DNA of 64,000 nucleotides from Paenibacillus tundrae (GTDB taxonomy: Bacteria; Bacillota; Bacilli; Paenibacillales; Paenibacillaceae), in assembly GCF_030812775.1 (NCBI RefSeq), contig NZ_JAUSTI010000001.1:558001-622000 (forward strand). The letters are read 5' to 3'. Each line of letters opens with the position of its first letter. The first letter of the stretch is position 1. The notes beneath the pieces are model-generated. The model saw only the letters and a list, made by a program, of their open reading frames with translations. It searched no databases and had not been told where the DNA came from. Below, piece after piece: positions 52,503 to 62,320 of the stretch. The translations under genes were made by a program, and so were the position numbers.

Positions 52503-53105
52503 ATGGAAGCTTTCAAAACACTGCAAGGCATCGTTGCACCGGTTGACCGGGTCAATGTAGATACAGACGCAATTATTCCTAAACAATTTTTGAAACGGAT
52601 TGAACGCACTGGCTTTGGACAATTTTTGTTCTACGAATGGCGTTTTGACGAAGAGGGTAACAATAATCCTTCTTTCGAAATGAACAAATCACGTTATGAA
52701 GGGGCATCAGTTCTGATCTCTCGTGCTAACTTTGGTTGTGGATCTTCTCGTGAGCACGCACCATGGGCAATCATGGACTACGGATTCCGTTGTGTGATTG
52801 CACCATCTTTTGCGGATATCTTCTATAATAACTGCTTCAAGAACGGAATTTTGCCAATCAAGTTGTCAGAAGAACAGGTAGAAGACCTGTTCCAACGAAC
52901 TGCAACTCATGATGGCTACGAATTGAATGTGAATCTGGAGAACAAAACGATTACAGATGCACACGGGTTACGTATTGAGTTTGACCTGGATGAGCACCGT
53001 CGTCAGTTCCTATTGCAAGGACTGGATGATATCGGTTTGACACTTCAACATGACGATGAAATCACAGCATATGAGCAACGCCATGCGGCAAAATTGTTTG
53101 GTTAA
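52503..53105 (+). CDS. leuD: 3-isopropylmalate dehydratase small subunit
   Basis: 200 residues, aconitase swivel domain, with [16 protein letters not shown] near the N-terminus and [15 protein letters not shown] for substrate binding. GAAGGGAG lies in the 30-base gap after leuC, so the two are one operon. Confidence 0.96.
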   Translation: MEAFKTLQGIVAPVDRVNVDTDAIIPKQFLKRIERTGFGQFLFYEWRFDEEGNNNPSFEMNKSRYEGASVLISRANFGCGSSREHAPWAIMDYGFRCVIAPSFADIFYNNCFKNGILPIKLSEEQVEDLFQRTATHDGYELNVNLENKTITDAHGLRIEFDLDEHRRQFLLQGLDDIGLTLQHDDEITAYEQRHAAKLFG

Positions 53106-53127
53106 TTGCTAAAATAATAAGAGTAAT

Positions 53128-53183
53128 AAGCTTCTGAATCACAGTATGAACCTAGTTCCTTTCTGTGATTCAGAAGCTTTTTT
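53128..53183 (+). terminator. leuCD terminator
   Basis: AAGCTTCTGAATCACAG (53128-53144) and its 17-base complement (53163-53179) with an 18-base loop, followed by Ts. Confidence 0.92.
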
Positions 53184-53229
53184 CATTTCACCATATGTTG
53201 AACGATTGCTACGATCATTCATTGAGCTC

Positions 53230-53799
53230 TTATACGTAAAATGCGGAGTCTTTCTTGGCCGAATATTGTAACACAAATGCTGCACCACAGTTCATTGCTC
53301 TCGATGCGATTTTAATCTGAGTATGATCCAATCTTGTTTCCCTAAGTACACGCTTGACGGCTTGAATGCCGAGCTTCTCATCTACAACATGGCAGTATAT
53401 GTTCAAGGCGTATTGTGTTACCGGCTTGCTGGTCTTGCCCATATCGAAGCCGTCTACGAATCCTAGACCTCTCCAGCCCAGCTCACTTGATAATGCCTCC
53501 GTTGCTTTCTCCTTAAGCCATAGATCACGTTTGCTTCCTGATATGCTCTTCATCGGATATTGGATGAGTAAGATGACAACCTCTTGTTTGGAAGCTTCTT
53601 CATAGCATTGACTAGTGTAACGTGATAGAAAATTACGTTTGAATTCGTCTTCATTTTGATATTCGCCAGGAAAATCAATTCGACTTGCCGTACCTAATGC
53701 ACCAACAGTTCCAACATGTTCAACCAGCTGATCATCTTCGATCCAGTATTCTGCATACAGTAGTTTACCATCGGGGTTCTTCTTATATAAAGTAAACAC
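53230..53799 (-). CDS. hypothetical protein with WGR-like N-terminus
   Basis: 189 residues from GTG 53799 (GGAGG 7 bases upstream). The first 65 residues (LYAEYWIEDDQLVEHVGTVG ... SRYTSQCYEE) recall the WGR fold, and the rest is unassigned. Cytosolic. Function unknown. Confidence 0.6.
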   Translation of the reverse strand: MFTLYKKNPDGKLLYAEYWIEDDQLVEHVGTVGALGTASRIDFPGEYQNEDEFKRNFLSRYTSQCYEEASKQEVVILLIQYPMKSISGSKRDLWLKEKATEALSSELGWRGLGFVDGFDMGKTSKPVTQYALNIYCHVVDEKLGIQAVKRVLRETRLDHTQIKIASRAMNCGAAFVLQYSAKKDSAFYV

Positions 53800-54131
53800 G
53801 CCATACCTCCATTTGGATAGATTGTAATAACATAGTCCTCGTGTCCTATTTAAAGTTCCATAATATGTATAATCAAAGTTACCTTATTGAAAGAGCTAAC
53901 GTCAATATAAACACGATGAATAGATTCTACATTCACAGATAGATAACATCTACCGATGTTTATTCTTTTTCGCCATATTTCCGACCAATTATGACAACGT
54001 TGTAACCGGAATGTGACAGGATATCTGATAAACTGGTTAGTAGATTATGGAAAGCTACATAGCGTTAGACATGTGTTTATAACTAAGAGTTAAATAGAGT
54101 CACAACAGACCAACAGAATGGTGGATGATGT
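53800..54131. other. intergenic region between divergent genes
   Basis: Holds the promoters of the divergent neighbours. A weak TTGTAA-N16-TATCTG match lies around 54010-54035 on the plus strand. No gene, repeat or clear operator seen. Confidence 0.4.
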
Positions 54132-55544
54132 ATGAGAAAATGGTCAGCAGTATTTGTATTTATTTTATTTCTGTGCGTATTTCCTGCAATGGTGCATGCT
54201 GACACGCCTCCTTCCATCGTACTAGATGGTGTAACAATTGAACAGCAAACAGGAGCTCCTGCTGAAAATACGGGTAAGACAGTAATGGTTCCCATCCGAG
54301 TGGTGTCCGAAAATTTGGGCTATGAAGTGAAGTGGGAGAAAGCAACGCAGACGGTTAGTGTGCTAAAAGGAGCAAGAAGTATTCAGATGGTTGCTGGGCA
54401 AGAGGAAGCTACTGTTAATGGAACCAAAGTAAGCTTGGATGCGCCTCCTTTAATCAAACAAGGAACGACTCTAGTTCCGTTGCGCTTTGTTGGTGAGGGG
54501 ATGGGTCTAAATGTAGGTTGGGACAATGGAACCAAGACTGTAAGCCTATCAAGCCTTCCTCCTGTAGTAGAAGTAGATAACGAAGAAGATTCGATAGAAA
54601 CACCTGTATCGGTCAATCTTTCAGAGTTAAATAGCATGAATTTTAGCGAAAATCAGCTTACCTTGGGAATTAAGGGAAATATCACTCCGAAGCTGTCCAC
54701 GCTTACGAATCCGGATCGCATCATTGTAGATTTGCCGGGAACGACATTTTCACAACAGTTCATTCAAGGACAAGCCTCCAAGCCAGATGGAAGTGGCAGT
54801 TTTCTAGTCACAGACTCGGCATTAGTTACCCAGGTTCGGTATGCTAACTTTAGCAATTCTCCCGCTACTGTAAGAGTTGTCTTTGACTTAAGTCATGTTG
54901 CTACTGCAAAGTGGTCACTGGGAGACAATCAAAAGATACTGATCGATCTTACCCCGAGTGGTGGTGAAACAACAATCACTCCGCCTCCTGCTGTGCAAGT
55001 TCCTAACGGGACAAAGGTTGTTATCATTGATCCAGGGCATGGAGGAAGACAGTCTGGAGCAGTTAGTGTGACAGGCAAATATGAAAAGGACTTTAATTTG
55101 GCTGTAGGACTCAAAGTACAAGCATTACTCCAGCCCTATACGGACATTCAGACTGTCATTACACGGAAGGATGATACGGAACTGTCCTTGCAGCAGCGTG
55201 TTGATATAGCTGAAATGAATCATGCTGATGTTTTTGTGTCCATTCACGGTAATAAATTTACGACACCTGTGCCTAATGGGGTAGAAACACTGTACACTCG
55301 CTCAGAGAGCAAGGAGTTGGCGGATATCCTTCATAAATATGTACTACCTATTACGGGACTTAAGGATCGTGGCATTAAGACGGCAAGTTTGCACGTGACG
55401 AGGGAAACAACAATGCCGGCCGTTCTTCTAGAGCTTGGATTTTTAAGTAATGAATCGGATGAAGCGATAATGTTTACCGAAGATTATCAGAACAAATGTG
55501 CACAGGCCATCGTTGATGGAATCTTGGAATTTTTGAACAAGTAA
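54132..55544 (+). CDS. N-acetylmuramoyl-L-alanine amidase with stalk and AMIN domains
   Basis: 470 residues. Signal peptide (about 1-23), copper-amine-oxidase-like stalk (about 30-140; GTTLVPLRFVGEGMGLNVGW), AMIN domain (about 165-275) and Amidase_3 catalytic domain (about 295-468). Zinc and catalytic residues are visible in IIDPGHGG, KYEKDF, SIHGN and LELGFLSN. Secreted wall hydrolase cutting the peptide from the glycan. Paralogue of the next gene. Confidence 0.92.
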   Translation: MRKWSAVFVFILFLCVFPAMVHADTPPSIVLDGVTIEQQTGAPAENTGKTVMVPIRVVSENLGYEVKWEKATQTVSVLKGARSIQMVAGQEEATVNGTKVSLDAPPLIKQGTTLVPLRFVGEGMGLNVGWDNGTKTVSLSSLPPVVEVDNEEDSIETPVSVNLSELNSMNFSENQLTLGIKGNITPKLSTLTNPDRIIVDLPGTTFSQQFIQGQASKPDGSGSFLVTDSALVTQVRYANFSNSPATVRVVFDLSHVATAKWSLGDNQKILIDLTPSGGETTITPPPAVQVPNGTKVVIIDPGHGGRQSGAVSVTGKYEKDFNLAVGLKVQALLQPYTDIQTVITRKDDTELSLQQRVDIAEMNHADVFVSIHGNKFTTPVPNGVETLYTRSESKELADILHKYVLPITGLKDRGIKTASLHVTRETTMPAVLLELGFLSNESDEAIMFTEDYQNKCAQAIVDGILEFLNK

Positions 55545-55802
55545 GTTGAATTTATCGTAAATCCAATGATTAGGGCAGTTCGTTGTTTTAAGATGCATGA
55601 TTGTGAATAAAGGGAAATTAAAACCATAAAAATGTAGAAAAAGCTTGATTTAACAACGTTTTTTTTCAGTGATGATGGAATATATTCGCAACTTTTGCGT
55701 GTTGGAGGCGTCTAATAGGTGTCTGGTAATGCCCAAGTAGTCAGTCAGAGTTGAAATTCCGCAACGTGTGGCAAAAAAATATGAGAATGGTAGGGGTGAA
55801 GG

Positions 55803-57209
55803 ATGAAGAAGTTCGGTTTTTTGGTACTGTTATTTGTCTTTGGGCTCGTTTTCCCGGGCTATAGTCATGCAGCAACAGATACGAAAATTATCCTAGATGG
55901 GAAAGAGATAGTGCAGCCTTCGGATGCCAAAGCGGAAAACATCAACAGCAGTGTGATGGTTCCAATTCGGGTCATTTCCGAAAGCCTGGGATATGGTGTG
56001 GACTGGCAACAGAAGACAAGCACCGTGACTATAAGTAAAGACAACACTGCCATGCAGATGATTGTTGGACAGAAGACGGCAACGGTGAACGGCAGTAACG
56101 TGAACCTGGATGTCCCGCCACTCGTGAAAAATGGTACGACACTTGTTCCGCTCCGATTTGTTGGTGAACAAATGGGTCTAAAGGTGGGTTGGAACAATAC
56201 CACGAAGACGGTAACATTAGTTACCCAGAATTCAGGTTCCGGAAACGGAACGACTACTCCCCCGAACTCCGGCAATAACAGCGGAGATACGCAGGAAGGT
56301 CTTGTACTGGTGAACGGCATCAGCTTCAGTGATAACCGCTTCTTAATTGCAACGAGCGGAGATACGAAGCCGAACGTCTTCACGATGACAGGACCGGATC
56401 GAATTGTTATCGATTTGCCTAATACGGCATTTGCTGATTCTTTCAGTCAAGGACAAGCTCTTGATAGCAATCAGAATGGACAACTTGTTGTGAACGGATA
56501 CCCAGACGTATCCAAGATTCGTTATTCGTTATACAGCAATACGCCATCAACCGTAAGATTTGTTATTGATTTGTCAGGTAGCAAAGGTTATGAAGTACAG
56601 AACGACACTGGCTTAGTTATCGTTGACTTGAACAAAGAAGGCGCAACACCACAGCCACCAGTAGGCAACAATGGTAAAAAGGTCGTTGTTGTTGACGCAG
56701 GGCACGGTGACCAAGATCCGGGTGCAATCGGCGTAACAGGCAAACGAGAAAAAGACTTTAATTTAGCAATGGCATTGAAAGTAGAAGCCTTGTTAAAGAA
56801 AGAACCGAACATTGACGTTGTGCTGACGCGCAGCGATGATACATTTTTAGCGTTGAAAGAACGTGTGAGAATCGCTGAAAGTCTGAAAGCAGATATTTTT
56901 ATCTCTATCCATGCTAACAGTGGACCTGCAGCGGCAAATGGTGTAGAGACATTTTATTCTCGTACTACCAGCCAGGCACTAGCAAAAGTAATGCATAAGC
57001 ATTTATTGCAATCATCAGGGTTGAAGGATCGCGGTGTTAAAATGGCTAGTCTCCACGTAACTCGCGAAACAACGATGCCCGCTGTTCTGCTAGAAGGTGG
57101 ATTCCTGAGCAACAAGAGTGACGAAGCAGCACTGTTTACGGAAAGTTTCCAAAATAGTGTAGCCAAAGGTATCGTTGCGGGGATCAAGGAGTATCTGGGA
57201 ATCAAATAA
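55803..57209 (+). CDS. N-acetylmuramoyl-L-alanine amidase, second paralogue
   Basis: 468 residues, same order as the previous gene: signal peptide (1-23), stalk domain, a Gly/Asn/Pro-rich linker (about 142-160), AMIN, Amidase_3 (VVDAGHGD, REKDF, SIHANSG, LEGGFLSN). AGGGGTGAAGG precedes ATG. The 258-base gap before it contains no gene. Probably transcribed with the GerMN lipoprotein 35 bases downstream. Confidence 0.92.
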   Translation: MKKFGFLVLLFVFGLVFPGYSHAATDTKIILDGKEIVQPSDAKAENINSSVMVPIRVISESLGYGVDWQQKTSTVTISKDNTAMQMIVGQKTATVNGSNVNLDVPPLVKNGTTLVPLRFVGEQMGLKVGWNNTTKTVTLVTQNSGSGNGTTTPPNSGNNSGDTQEGLVLVNGISFSDNRFLIATSGDTKPNVFTMTGPDRIVIDLPNTAFADSFSQGQALDSNQNGQLVVNGYPDVSKIRYSLYSNTPSTVRFVIDLSGSKGYEVQNDTGLVIVDLNKEGATPQPPVGNNGKKVVVVDAGHGDQDPGAIGVTGKREKDFNLAMALKVEALLKKEPNIDVVLTRSDDTFLALKERVRIAESLKADIFISIHANSGPAAANGVETFYSRTTSQALAKVMHKHLLQSSGLKDRGVKMASLHVTRETTMPAVLLEGGFLSNKSDEAALFTESFQNSVAKGIVAGIKEYLGIK

Positions 57210-57244
57210 GGGTGAATTCCTTATGTACAGGAGGCGGAGTTAGA

Positions 57245-57934
57245 ATGAACAAAAAATTATGGATTGCAGCACTACTAGTAACAGTTATGGCGGTCGCTGC
57301 GGGATGTGGAAATAAACCGACAGCCGCTCCACCTCAGACGCAAGGTGCAGGTTCCGAGGATACTGTGACAGAAGTGCAAGGTGAGACGGAAATTACTGAA
57401 CCTACTACTGTAGAGCCCAATGAAACGTCTTCGACACCAACACCAGACACGACTACGTCTGAATCAGAAGGTTCGAGTTCAACAGGGGGTACAAGCTCAA
57501 GCTCGGAGAACACAGGAAAAACGGATACTTCGCAAGCGACTGAGAAGAAAACGATTAACGTATTCTTCACAGATCCAGAGGAGTTAGAACTGCATGAATC
57601 TACGGCAACTGTGACCTATGCGGCGGAAGAAGACAAATATAAGTCTGCTTTTGAAGCTTTACAACAAAGTACAGATGACACACTCGTTCCACTGTGGTCC
57701 AAGGAGATCGAGCTGAAGTCTGTTCAATTCAAGGATGGTGCTCTTACGCTCGATATCCACATGCCGGATACGGCTAGACTTGGTGCTGGTGGAGAAGTGT
57801 TCGCCATCGACGCATTGAAAAAAACATTCTTCCAGTTTGATGAAGTGAAAACACTTGATCTATTGGTGGACGGACAACAGTCCGAGAGTTTGATGGGCCA
57901 TGTGGATTTGGAACATCCAATGACGAGATCTTAA
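57245..57934 (+). CDS. GerMN-domain lipoprotein
   Basis: 229 residues from ATG 57245 (AGGAGG 10 bases upstream). Lipobox AAGC with Cys21, a long Thr/Ser/Glu/Pro-rich linker (22-95), then a GerMN-type domain (about 98-222; INVFFTDPEELELHES ... VFAIDALKKTF). Similar domains occur with Amidase_3 enzymes in sporulation and cell wall work, which fits the neighbours. Confidence 0.82.
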   Translation: MNKKLWIAALLVTVMAVAAGCGNKPTAAPPQTQGAGSEDTVTEVQGETEITEPTTVEPNETSSTPTPDTTTSESEGSSSTGGTSSSSENTGKTDTSQATEKKTINVFFTDPEELELHESTATVTYAAEEDKYKSAFEALQQSTDDTLVPLWSKEIELKSVQFKDGALTLDIHMPDTARLGAGGEVFAIDALKKTFFQFDEVKTLDLLVDGQQSESLMGHVDLEHPMTRS

Positions 57935-58010
57935 TAGAGATCTTCAAATGTTGTTTTACCGTGTACTCTGCGGAATTTCAGCCGCTTTACATGAGAGAGG
58001 GGAATCATAG

Positions 58011-60749
58011 GTGACTTTTAAATATAATAATCCATCACACTCTAAAAAAGTAGTTTCAGCCGTACTTGCAGGCATGATGGCTCTTAGTGCTGGCGGAGCT
58101 GCCCTGGCAGCTGAAGCAACAGATGCTGGGCAGAGTCAGACAACTGCAGTAAGTAATACGGCTGCACCAACCGGTTTGTTCAGTGATATCAAAGCAGGAT
58201 ACTGGGCTGAGAAACATGTATACAAACTGGCATACCAAGGAATTCTCCTCGGTGAAAAAGGCTTATTTCGTCCAGGAGACGCGGTAACACAACAAGAAGC
58301 GGTAACCATGGCCATTCGGTTTATGAATAAACAAGACCAGTTGAATGACACTTCGGCTGCGGCATTACCGACAACTATGGAAGTAGGCAACTACTTCAAG
58401 CCTTACGTCGCATTGGCGTTGGAACTGGGATTGATTGATAAAACGGAAGAAGAAGCAGTGGATGTGTCCAAAACATCTTGGGGACAGAAGCCTGCTACTC
58501 GTGAGTGGATCACGAAGTTACTTATTCGTTCGTTGAACAAGGATGCAGAAGCAAAAGCTCAAAATAATCAATCGACAAGTTTTGCCGATAATGCAAGCAT
58601 CTCTGATGGTAGCAAAGGTTATATAAACCTAGCAGTTAGTCTAGATCTTGCTAAAGGTGTAGATGGAAACAAGTTTAATCCAACAGGCTCTGTTACACGT
58701 GCACAACTTGCTACGTTCTTTAGTAGAGGTGAATCGTTGACAGATACAGCTTATCCTAACACATACACAGGATATGTAACTGGACTTGAAGAAGGTCGAA
58801 TTACAATGATCGTTGATGGTAAGCTGACGAATTTTGCCGTGAACAGCAATACGCCTTATTTCACAAAGGACAGTGAAACTCGTTCACCACAAGCGAATGT
58901 TCAATTGTATACGAAAGTACAGGTGGTCGGTTCAGCAGGTAATGCTTCCTATGTGGAAGTAATCGATGCAACACCTCAGGTTGAGACAGTAGAAGGAACG
59001 TTTGCACGTTCGTTGTCAGGTAATAAAATTGGTGTCTTCGTTGGTGAAAACTACGAGACGTTTGGATACGATGAATCAACAGCATTCATTGATCAGAACG
59101 GAACAGCAATTAAATTATCGGATATTACAGCGGACAGTACTATTGAAGTGCAACGTGAGACTTTCTCCGCTGACAAGAAGACAGTGGTTATCCGTGTCAA
59201 ATCGGGCATTGTTAACAAAAGTGATACTGGAGTGATCGCTGAAGTCGTGACATCTGGTAAAACGATCAAGCTGGTTACTACTGCAGGAACAACAGAGCAG
59301 TATACGTATAGTGACAATCTTATGATTCGTTATCAGGATCGGATTCTGACGCTAGCTGAGCTTAAGCCGGGAAGTGCTGTGAAATATACGGTGAGAGATA
59401 GCGTTTTACAAACGATTGAATTGTCACAGGGTGTGGAGCAGTCTGTTCGAGGTACACTGGTGGAAATTGGTGGTAATCAGTCTACGTTGACATTCAAGCG
59501 TGAAGGTGGCTCCCTTGAAGCCAAGCTGCTGGTTGAGAAACCGGAAGTTATCATTAACGGAATTCAGGATGCTTCATTAAATGATCTGATCACAGATGCA
59601 ACAAATGGAGATCAAGTAGAGTTAACATTAAACGCTGAAGATCGTGTGACACGTATCCAGGTCATTGGCCGCCAAATGGAACCGATGAATGGTGCATCTG
59701 TAGTATCTTATAACGCTAAAACCAAAGTACTTACTGTGCTGGATAGTAACAAGAAACCGTTTGTATTTACATTGGATGAAAAAACAAAGCTGGATTATAA
59801 TTCGACGAAGCCAACCATGGCAGGTCTAGAGTCTCTACTAAGCGAAGGACGCAAGCTGGATCTTACGTATGTGGGCACTCGTGCGCTTTCCGTTAAGGTT
59901 GTTTACAAGTATGAAGGTACCATTAGCAATATTGATACTTCCAACCGAAAAATCAGCTTGTTGTCTGGTAATCAGACAGTTACCGTTCCTTATACAATCG
60001 CTCCTACAGTGGAAATGTATAATAAATCTGGTGCAAGTCTCACCGATTTAAAAATTGGCGACAACGTTACGGTCACATTGGGCGCAAATCAGGATTATAT
60101 CCAAAAGATAGCGTTGAAATCCGTTGCTCAATTCGAAATTACGGGTATTGAAACGAATGGTCGTATTCGTGTAAAATCGGATTTGCTGACAAGTCAATTT
60201 TACTTTGATCAAGCGACGCTGACTGGAGAAAGCGGTCAGACGTTAACTGCTTCGCAATTGACAGTAGGAAACTTGATCAACGTTACGTTTGAAGGAATTA
60301 CGCCGAAAGCTGTCCAGGTTGTTAAGCGTACACTCGCTGAGGTCACTTCAGTTGATGCAACTTCAGTTACACTGAAACTATTCAACGGTCAATCCGAGAC
60401 AGTTCCGGTTAGCGGTCCCGTCAAAGTAATTAAATCGGGTTCTACTCTAACGACACTGGGAAGTCTTACTGTGGGTGATCGGGTCGAAATGACGAAGGAT
60501 ACGGATAACTCCACTCGTTTCAGAGTGATGACAATCCTGAGCAAACAGTTCTGGTCTTACGATGGCGTAGGGAACCAAATTCTGGTGAAGCGTGAGACAA
60601 CTACGGATACTAACTATCGTTTTGCACTGGGTACAGGAGTATATGTTCACCAGGGCGACAACACTTTAAGCGTGCAATCTCTCAGAGATAATGATAATAT
60701 TGTATTGTATCTCCTGAACAACATCGTGATGGAGATCCAAAAACAGTAA
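58011..60749 (+). CDS. S-layer homology domain cell surface protein
   Basis: 912 residues from GTG 58011 (GAGAGGGG 8 bases upstream). Signal peptide cleaved near ALA-AE (33), three SLH domains (about 53-105, 110-175, 180-238) that anchor it to wall polysaccharide, then a long beta-rich repetitive region of small domains (about 245-910) with recurring Val-Thr patterns. No enzymatic motif. Probably an S-layer-associated or structural protein. Confidence 0.85.
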   Translation: MTFKYNNPSHSKKVVSAVLAGMMALSAGGAALAAEATDAGQSQTTAVSNTAAPTGLFSDIKAGYWAEKHVYKLAYQGILLGEKGLFRPGDAVTQQEAVTMAIRFMNKQDQLNDTSAAALPTTMEVGNYFKPYVALALELGLIDKTEEEAVDVSKTSWGQKPATREWITKLLIRSLNKDAEAKAQNNQSTSFADNASISDGSKGYINLAVSLDLAKGVDGNKFNPTGSVTRAQLATFFSRGESLTDTAYPNTYTGYVTGLEEGRITMIVDGKLTNFAVNSNTPYFTKDSETRSPQANVQLYTKVQVVGSAGNASYVEVIDATPQVETVEGTFARSLSGNKIGVFVGENYETFGYDESTAFIDQNGTAIKLSDITADSTIEVQRETFSADKKTVVIRVKSGIVNKSDTGVIAEVVTSGKTIKLVTTAGTTEQYTYSDNLMIRYQDRILTLAELKPGSAVKYTVRDSVLQTIELSQGVEQSVRGTLVEIGGNQSTLTFKREGGSLEAKLLVEKPEVIINGIQDASLNDLITDATNGDQVELTLNAEDRVTRIQVIGRQMEPMNGASVVSYNAKTKVLTVLDSNKKPFVFTLDEKTKLDYNSTKPTMAGLESLLSEGRKLDLTYVGTRALSVKVVYKYEGTISNIDTSNRKISLLSGNQTVTVPYTIAPTVEMYNKSGASLTDLKIGDNVTVTLGANQDYIQKIALKSVAQFEITGIETNGRIRVKSDLLTSQFYFDQATLTGESGQTLTASQLTVGNLINVTFEGITPKAVQVVKRTLAEVTSVDATSVTLKLFNGQSETVPVSGPVKVIKSGSTLTTLGSLTVGDRVEMTKDTDNSTRFRVMTILSKQFWSYDGVGNQILVKRETTTDTNYRFALGTGVYVHQGDNTLSVQSLRDNDNIVLYLLNNIVMEIQKQ

Positions 60750-60778
60750 TCGTTTCTTTTCGAGGATCAAAGAATGAC

Positions 60779-60820
60779 CGTCTTGATGCGGGATCTTTCC
60801 CGCATCAGGACGTTTTTTTT
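60779..60820 (+). terminator. terminator after SLH gene
   Basis: CGTCTTGATGCGGG (60779-60792) and CCCGCATCAGGACG (60799-60812) with one G-T pair, then eight Ts. Confidence 0.92.
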
Positions 60821-60909
60821 GCAAGCTTTTGTGTCCTCGTAAAGTACTCGAAATAAGTCTGGAAGTAAGGCTCCACCATGTGTGGTGATTCTGTGGGAGG
60901 TAGCTCTTC

Positions 60910-61605
60910 ATGAATGCAGCGACAGTTAGGCACATACTCGATACGATGGAATCGATGTTTCCTGATGCACATTGCGAATTAAATCACAGCAATGCGTTTG
61001 AATTGACGGTAGCTGTCCTATTGTCGGCCCAATGCACCGACGAAACAGTAAACAAGGTAACCGCAGACTTGTTTCGAAAGTATACAAGCCCTGCTGATTA
61101 TCTGGCGGTTCCTTTAGAGGAATTGGAACAGGATATTCGGCGAATCGGCCTGTATCGGAACAAGGCCAAGCATATTCAGAACATGTGCCGTATTTTAATA
61201 GAGCAGTATGGCGGTGATGTACCGCAGGAACATGATCAGCTTGTGACGCTACCAGGGGTCGGACGGAAAACCGCGAACGTTGTTGTTTCTAATGCGTTTG
61301 GCGTTCCTGCCATTGCGGTGGACACGCATGTAGAACGTGTGTCCAAACGGCTAGGACTGGCTGGATGGGATGATTCTGTTCTTGAAGTCGAGAAGAAATT
61401 GATGAAGCGCGTACCCCGGGATGAGTGGACGTTGACCCATCACCGGATCATCTTTTTTGGACGCTACCATTGTAAGGCCCAGAACCCAGCGTGCCCTATC
61501 TGCCCTCTGCTGGATATATGCAGGGAAGGGAAAAAGCGTATGAAAACGTCCCAAATCAGGAAAGATAAGGAACGTAGTAGTACCCCTAAACGAAAAATAA
61601 ATTAA
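60910..61605 (+). CDS. nth: endonuclease III
   Basis: 231 residues. The helix-hairpin-helix LPGVGRKTANVV contains catalytic Lys120, and Asp138 lies in AVDTHVERVSKRL, the same numbers as in E. coli Nth. The [4Fe-4S] cysteines C188, C195, C198 and C204 follow the C-x6-C-x2-C-x5-C pattern. Removes oxidised pyrimidines and nicks abasic sites. Basic C-terminal extension of about 20 residues. Confidence 0.95.
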   Translation: MNAATVRHILDTMESMFPDAHCELNHSNAFELTVAVLLSAQCTDETVNKVTADLFRKYTSPADYLAVPLEELEQDIRRIGLYRNKAKHIQNMCRILIEQYGGDVPQEHDQLVTLPGVGRKTANVVVSNAFGVPAIAVDTHVERVSKRLGLAGWDDSVLEVEKKLMKRVPRDEWTLTHHRIIFFGRYHCKAQNPACPICPLLDICREGKKRMKTSQIRKDKERSSTPKRKIN

Positions 61606-61628
61606 TGATTAGAAGAGGATGAGTAACG

Positions 61629-61901
61629 ATGAAATGCATTTCCGTTTACACTGACAATTTTGAAGCCTTCTCCGATATTTTTGAACAAGTTGTGGAGCAG
61701 GAAATGGCTGAAAATGAAGAAAAAGAAGTAGAAGGTATCACTGTAAGTCATTCCGGCGACGTGCCTGAGCATTATTTGGAGCGCATGTCCACAAAACCAG
61801 AAGTTGTAGTTATGAGAGACAAAGGAAGAAATATTACAATTCTTCAGCATGGACAAGTATTTGAAATCTTGTTGCCTACGATGGAGAACGCGGTTTCTTA
61901 A
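61629..61901 (+). CDS. small acidic protein after nth, unknown
   Basis: 90 residues, acidic N-terminal half, beta strands at VVVMRDKGRNITILQHG. GAGGATGAG precedes ATG 23 bases after nth, so likely cotranscribed. No family recognised. Confidence 0.6.
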   Translation: MKCISVYTDNFEAFSDIFEQVVEQEMAENEEKEVEGITVSHSGDVPEHYLERMSTKPEVVVMRDKGRNITILQHGQVFEILLPTMENAVS

Positions 61902-62002
61902 TTTACACCTATACCCATGGATATGTTGCACCTGTGTTGGCACGCTCATTACGAAGCAATACCGCATACTAAAGGTGCAGCATGTTCGTAAGTACCGTCG
62001 AT

Positions 62003-62031
62003 AAAACCGATATATTCGGTTTTATTTTTTT
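62003..62031 (+). terminator. intrinsic terminator
   Basis: AAAACCGA (62003-62010) pairs with TCGGTTTT (62016-62023), followed by ATTTTTTT. Ends the nth transcription unit. Confidence 0.82.
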
Positions 62032-62235
62032 ATATATAAGGAATTTGTTTATAGGTTGGGTTGGCAGGATCTATAGAGCAAGCTAGATGCTTTGTCTGTG
62101 CGTTAATACATAGAAATCGTTCAAATTCGCACAAGGTAATGTTAAAATAGGACTATTATAAATGCGAGTTCAAAAAGAATCCAACTTTAATGCTGAAAAT
62201 GCTGAGTAAGTATGTGATTTTTTCTTTTATAATCC

Positions 62236-62264
62236 AAGCGGACTTTTTGAACAACTTCTATAAG
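62236..62264. repeat. dispersed intergenic element, copy 2
   Basis: Begins AAGCGGACTTTTTGAACA and matches 11711-11739 at 26 of 29 bases. It lies 56 bases before the dynamin-like start. The 12-base core ACTTTTTGAACA also occurs on the minus strand at 6741-6752 and 6988-6999. Confidence 0.62.
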
Positions 62265-62320
62265 AGAAAGGCATTATCACGAATGATGCCAAATTGAGGA
62301 GCCAGGGGGAAAGGCCAGTC

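Larger units (their letters stand above)
61902..62320. other. intergenic region before dynamin-like gene
   Basis: Contains the terminator at 62003-62031 and the dispersed element at 62236-62264. No ORF with a ribosome site was found in the remainder. Confidence 0.5.
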
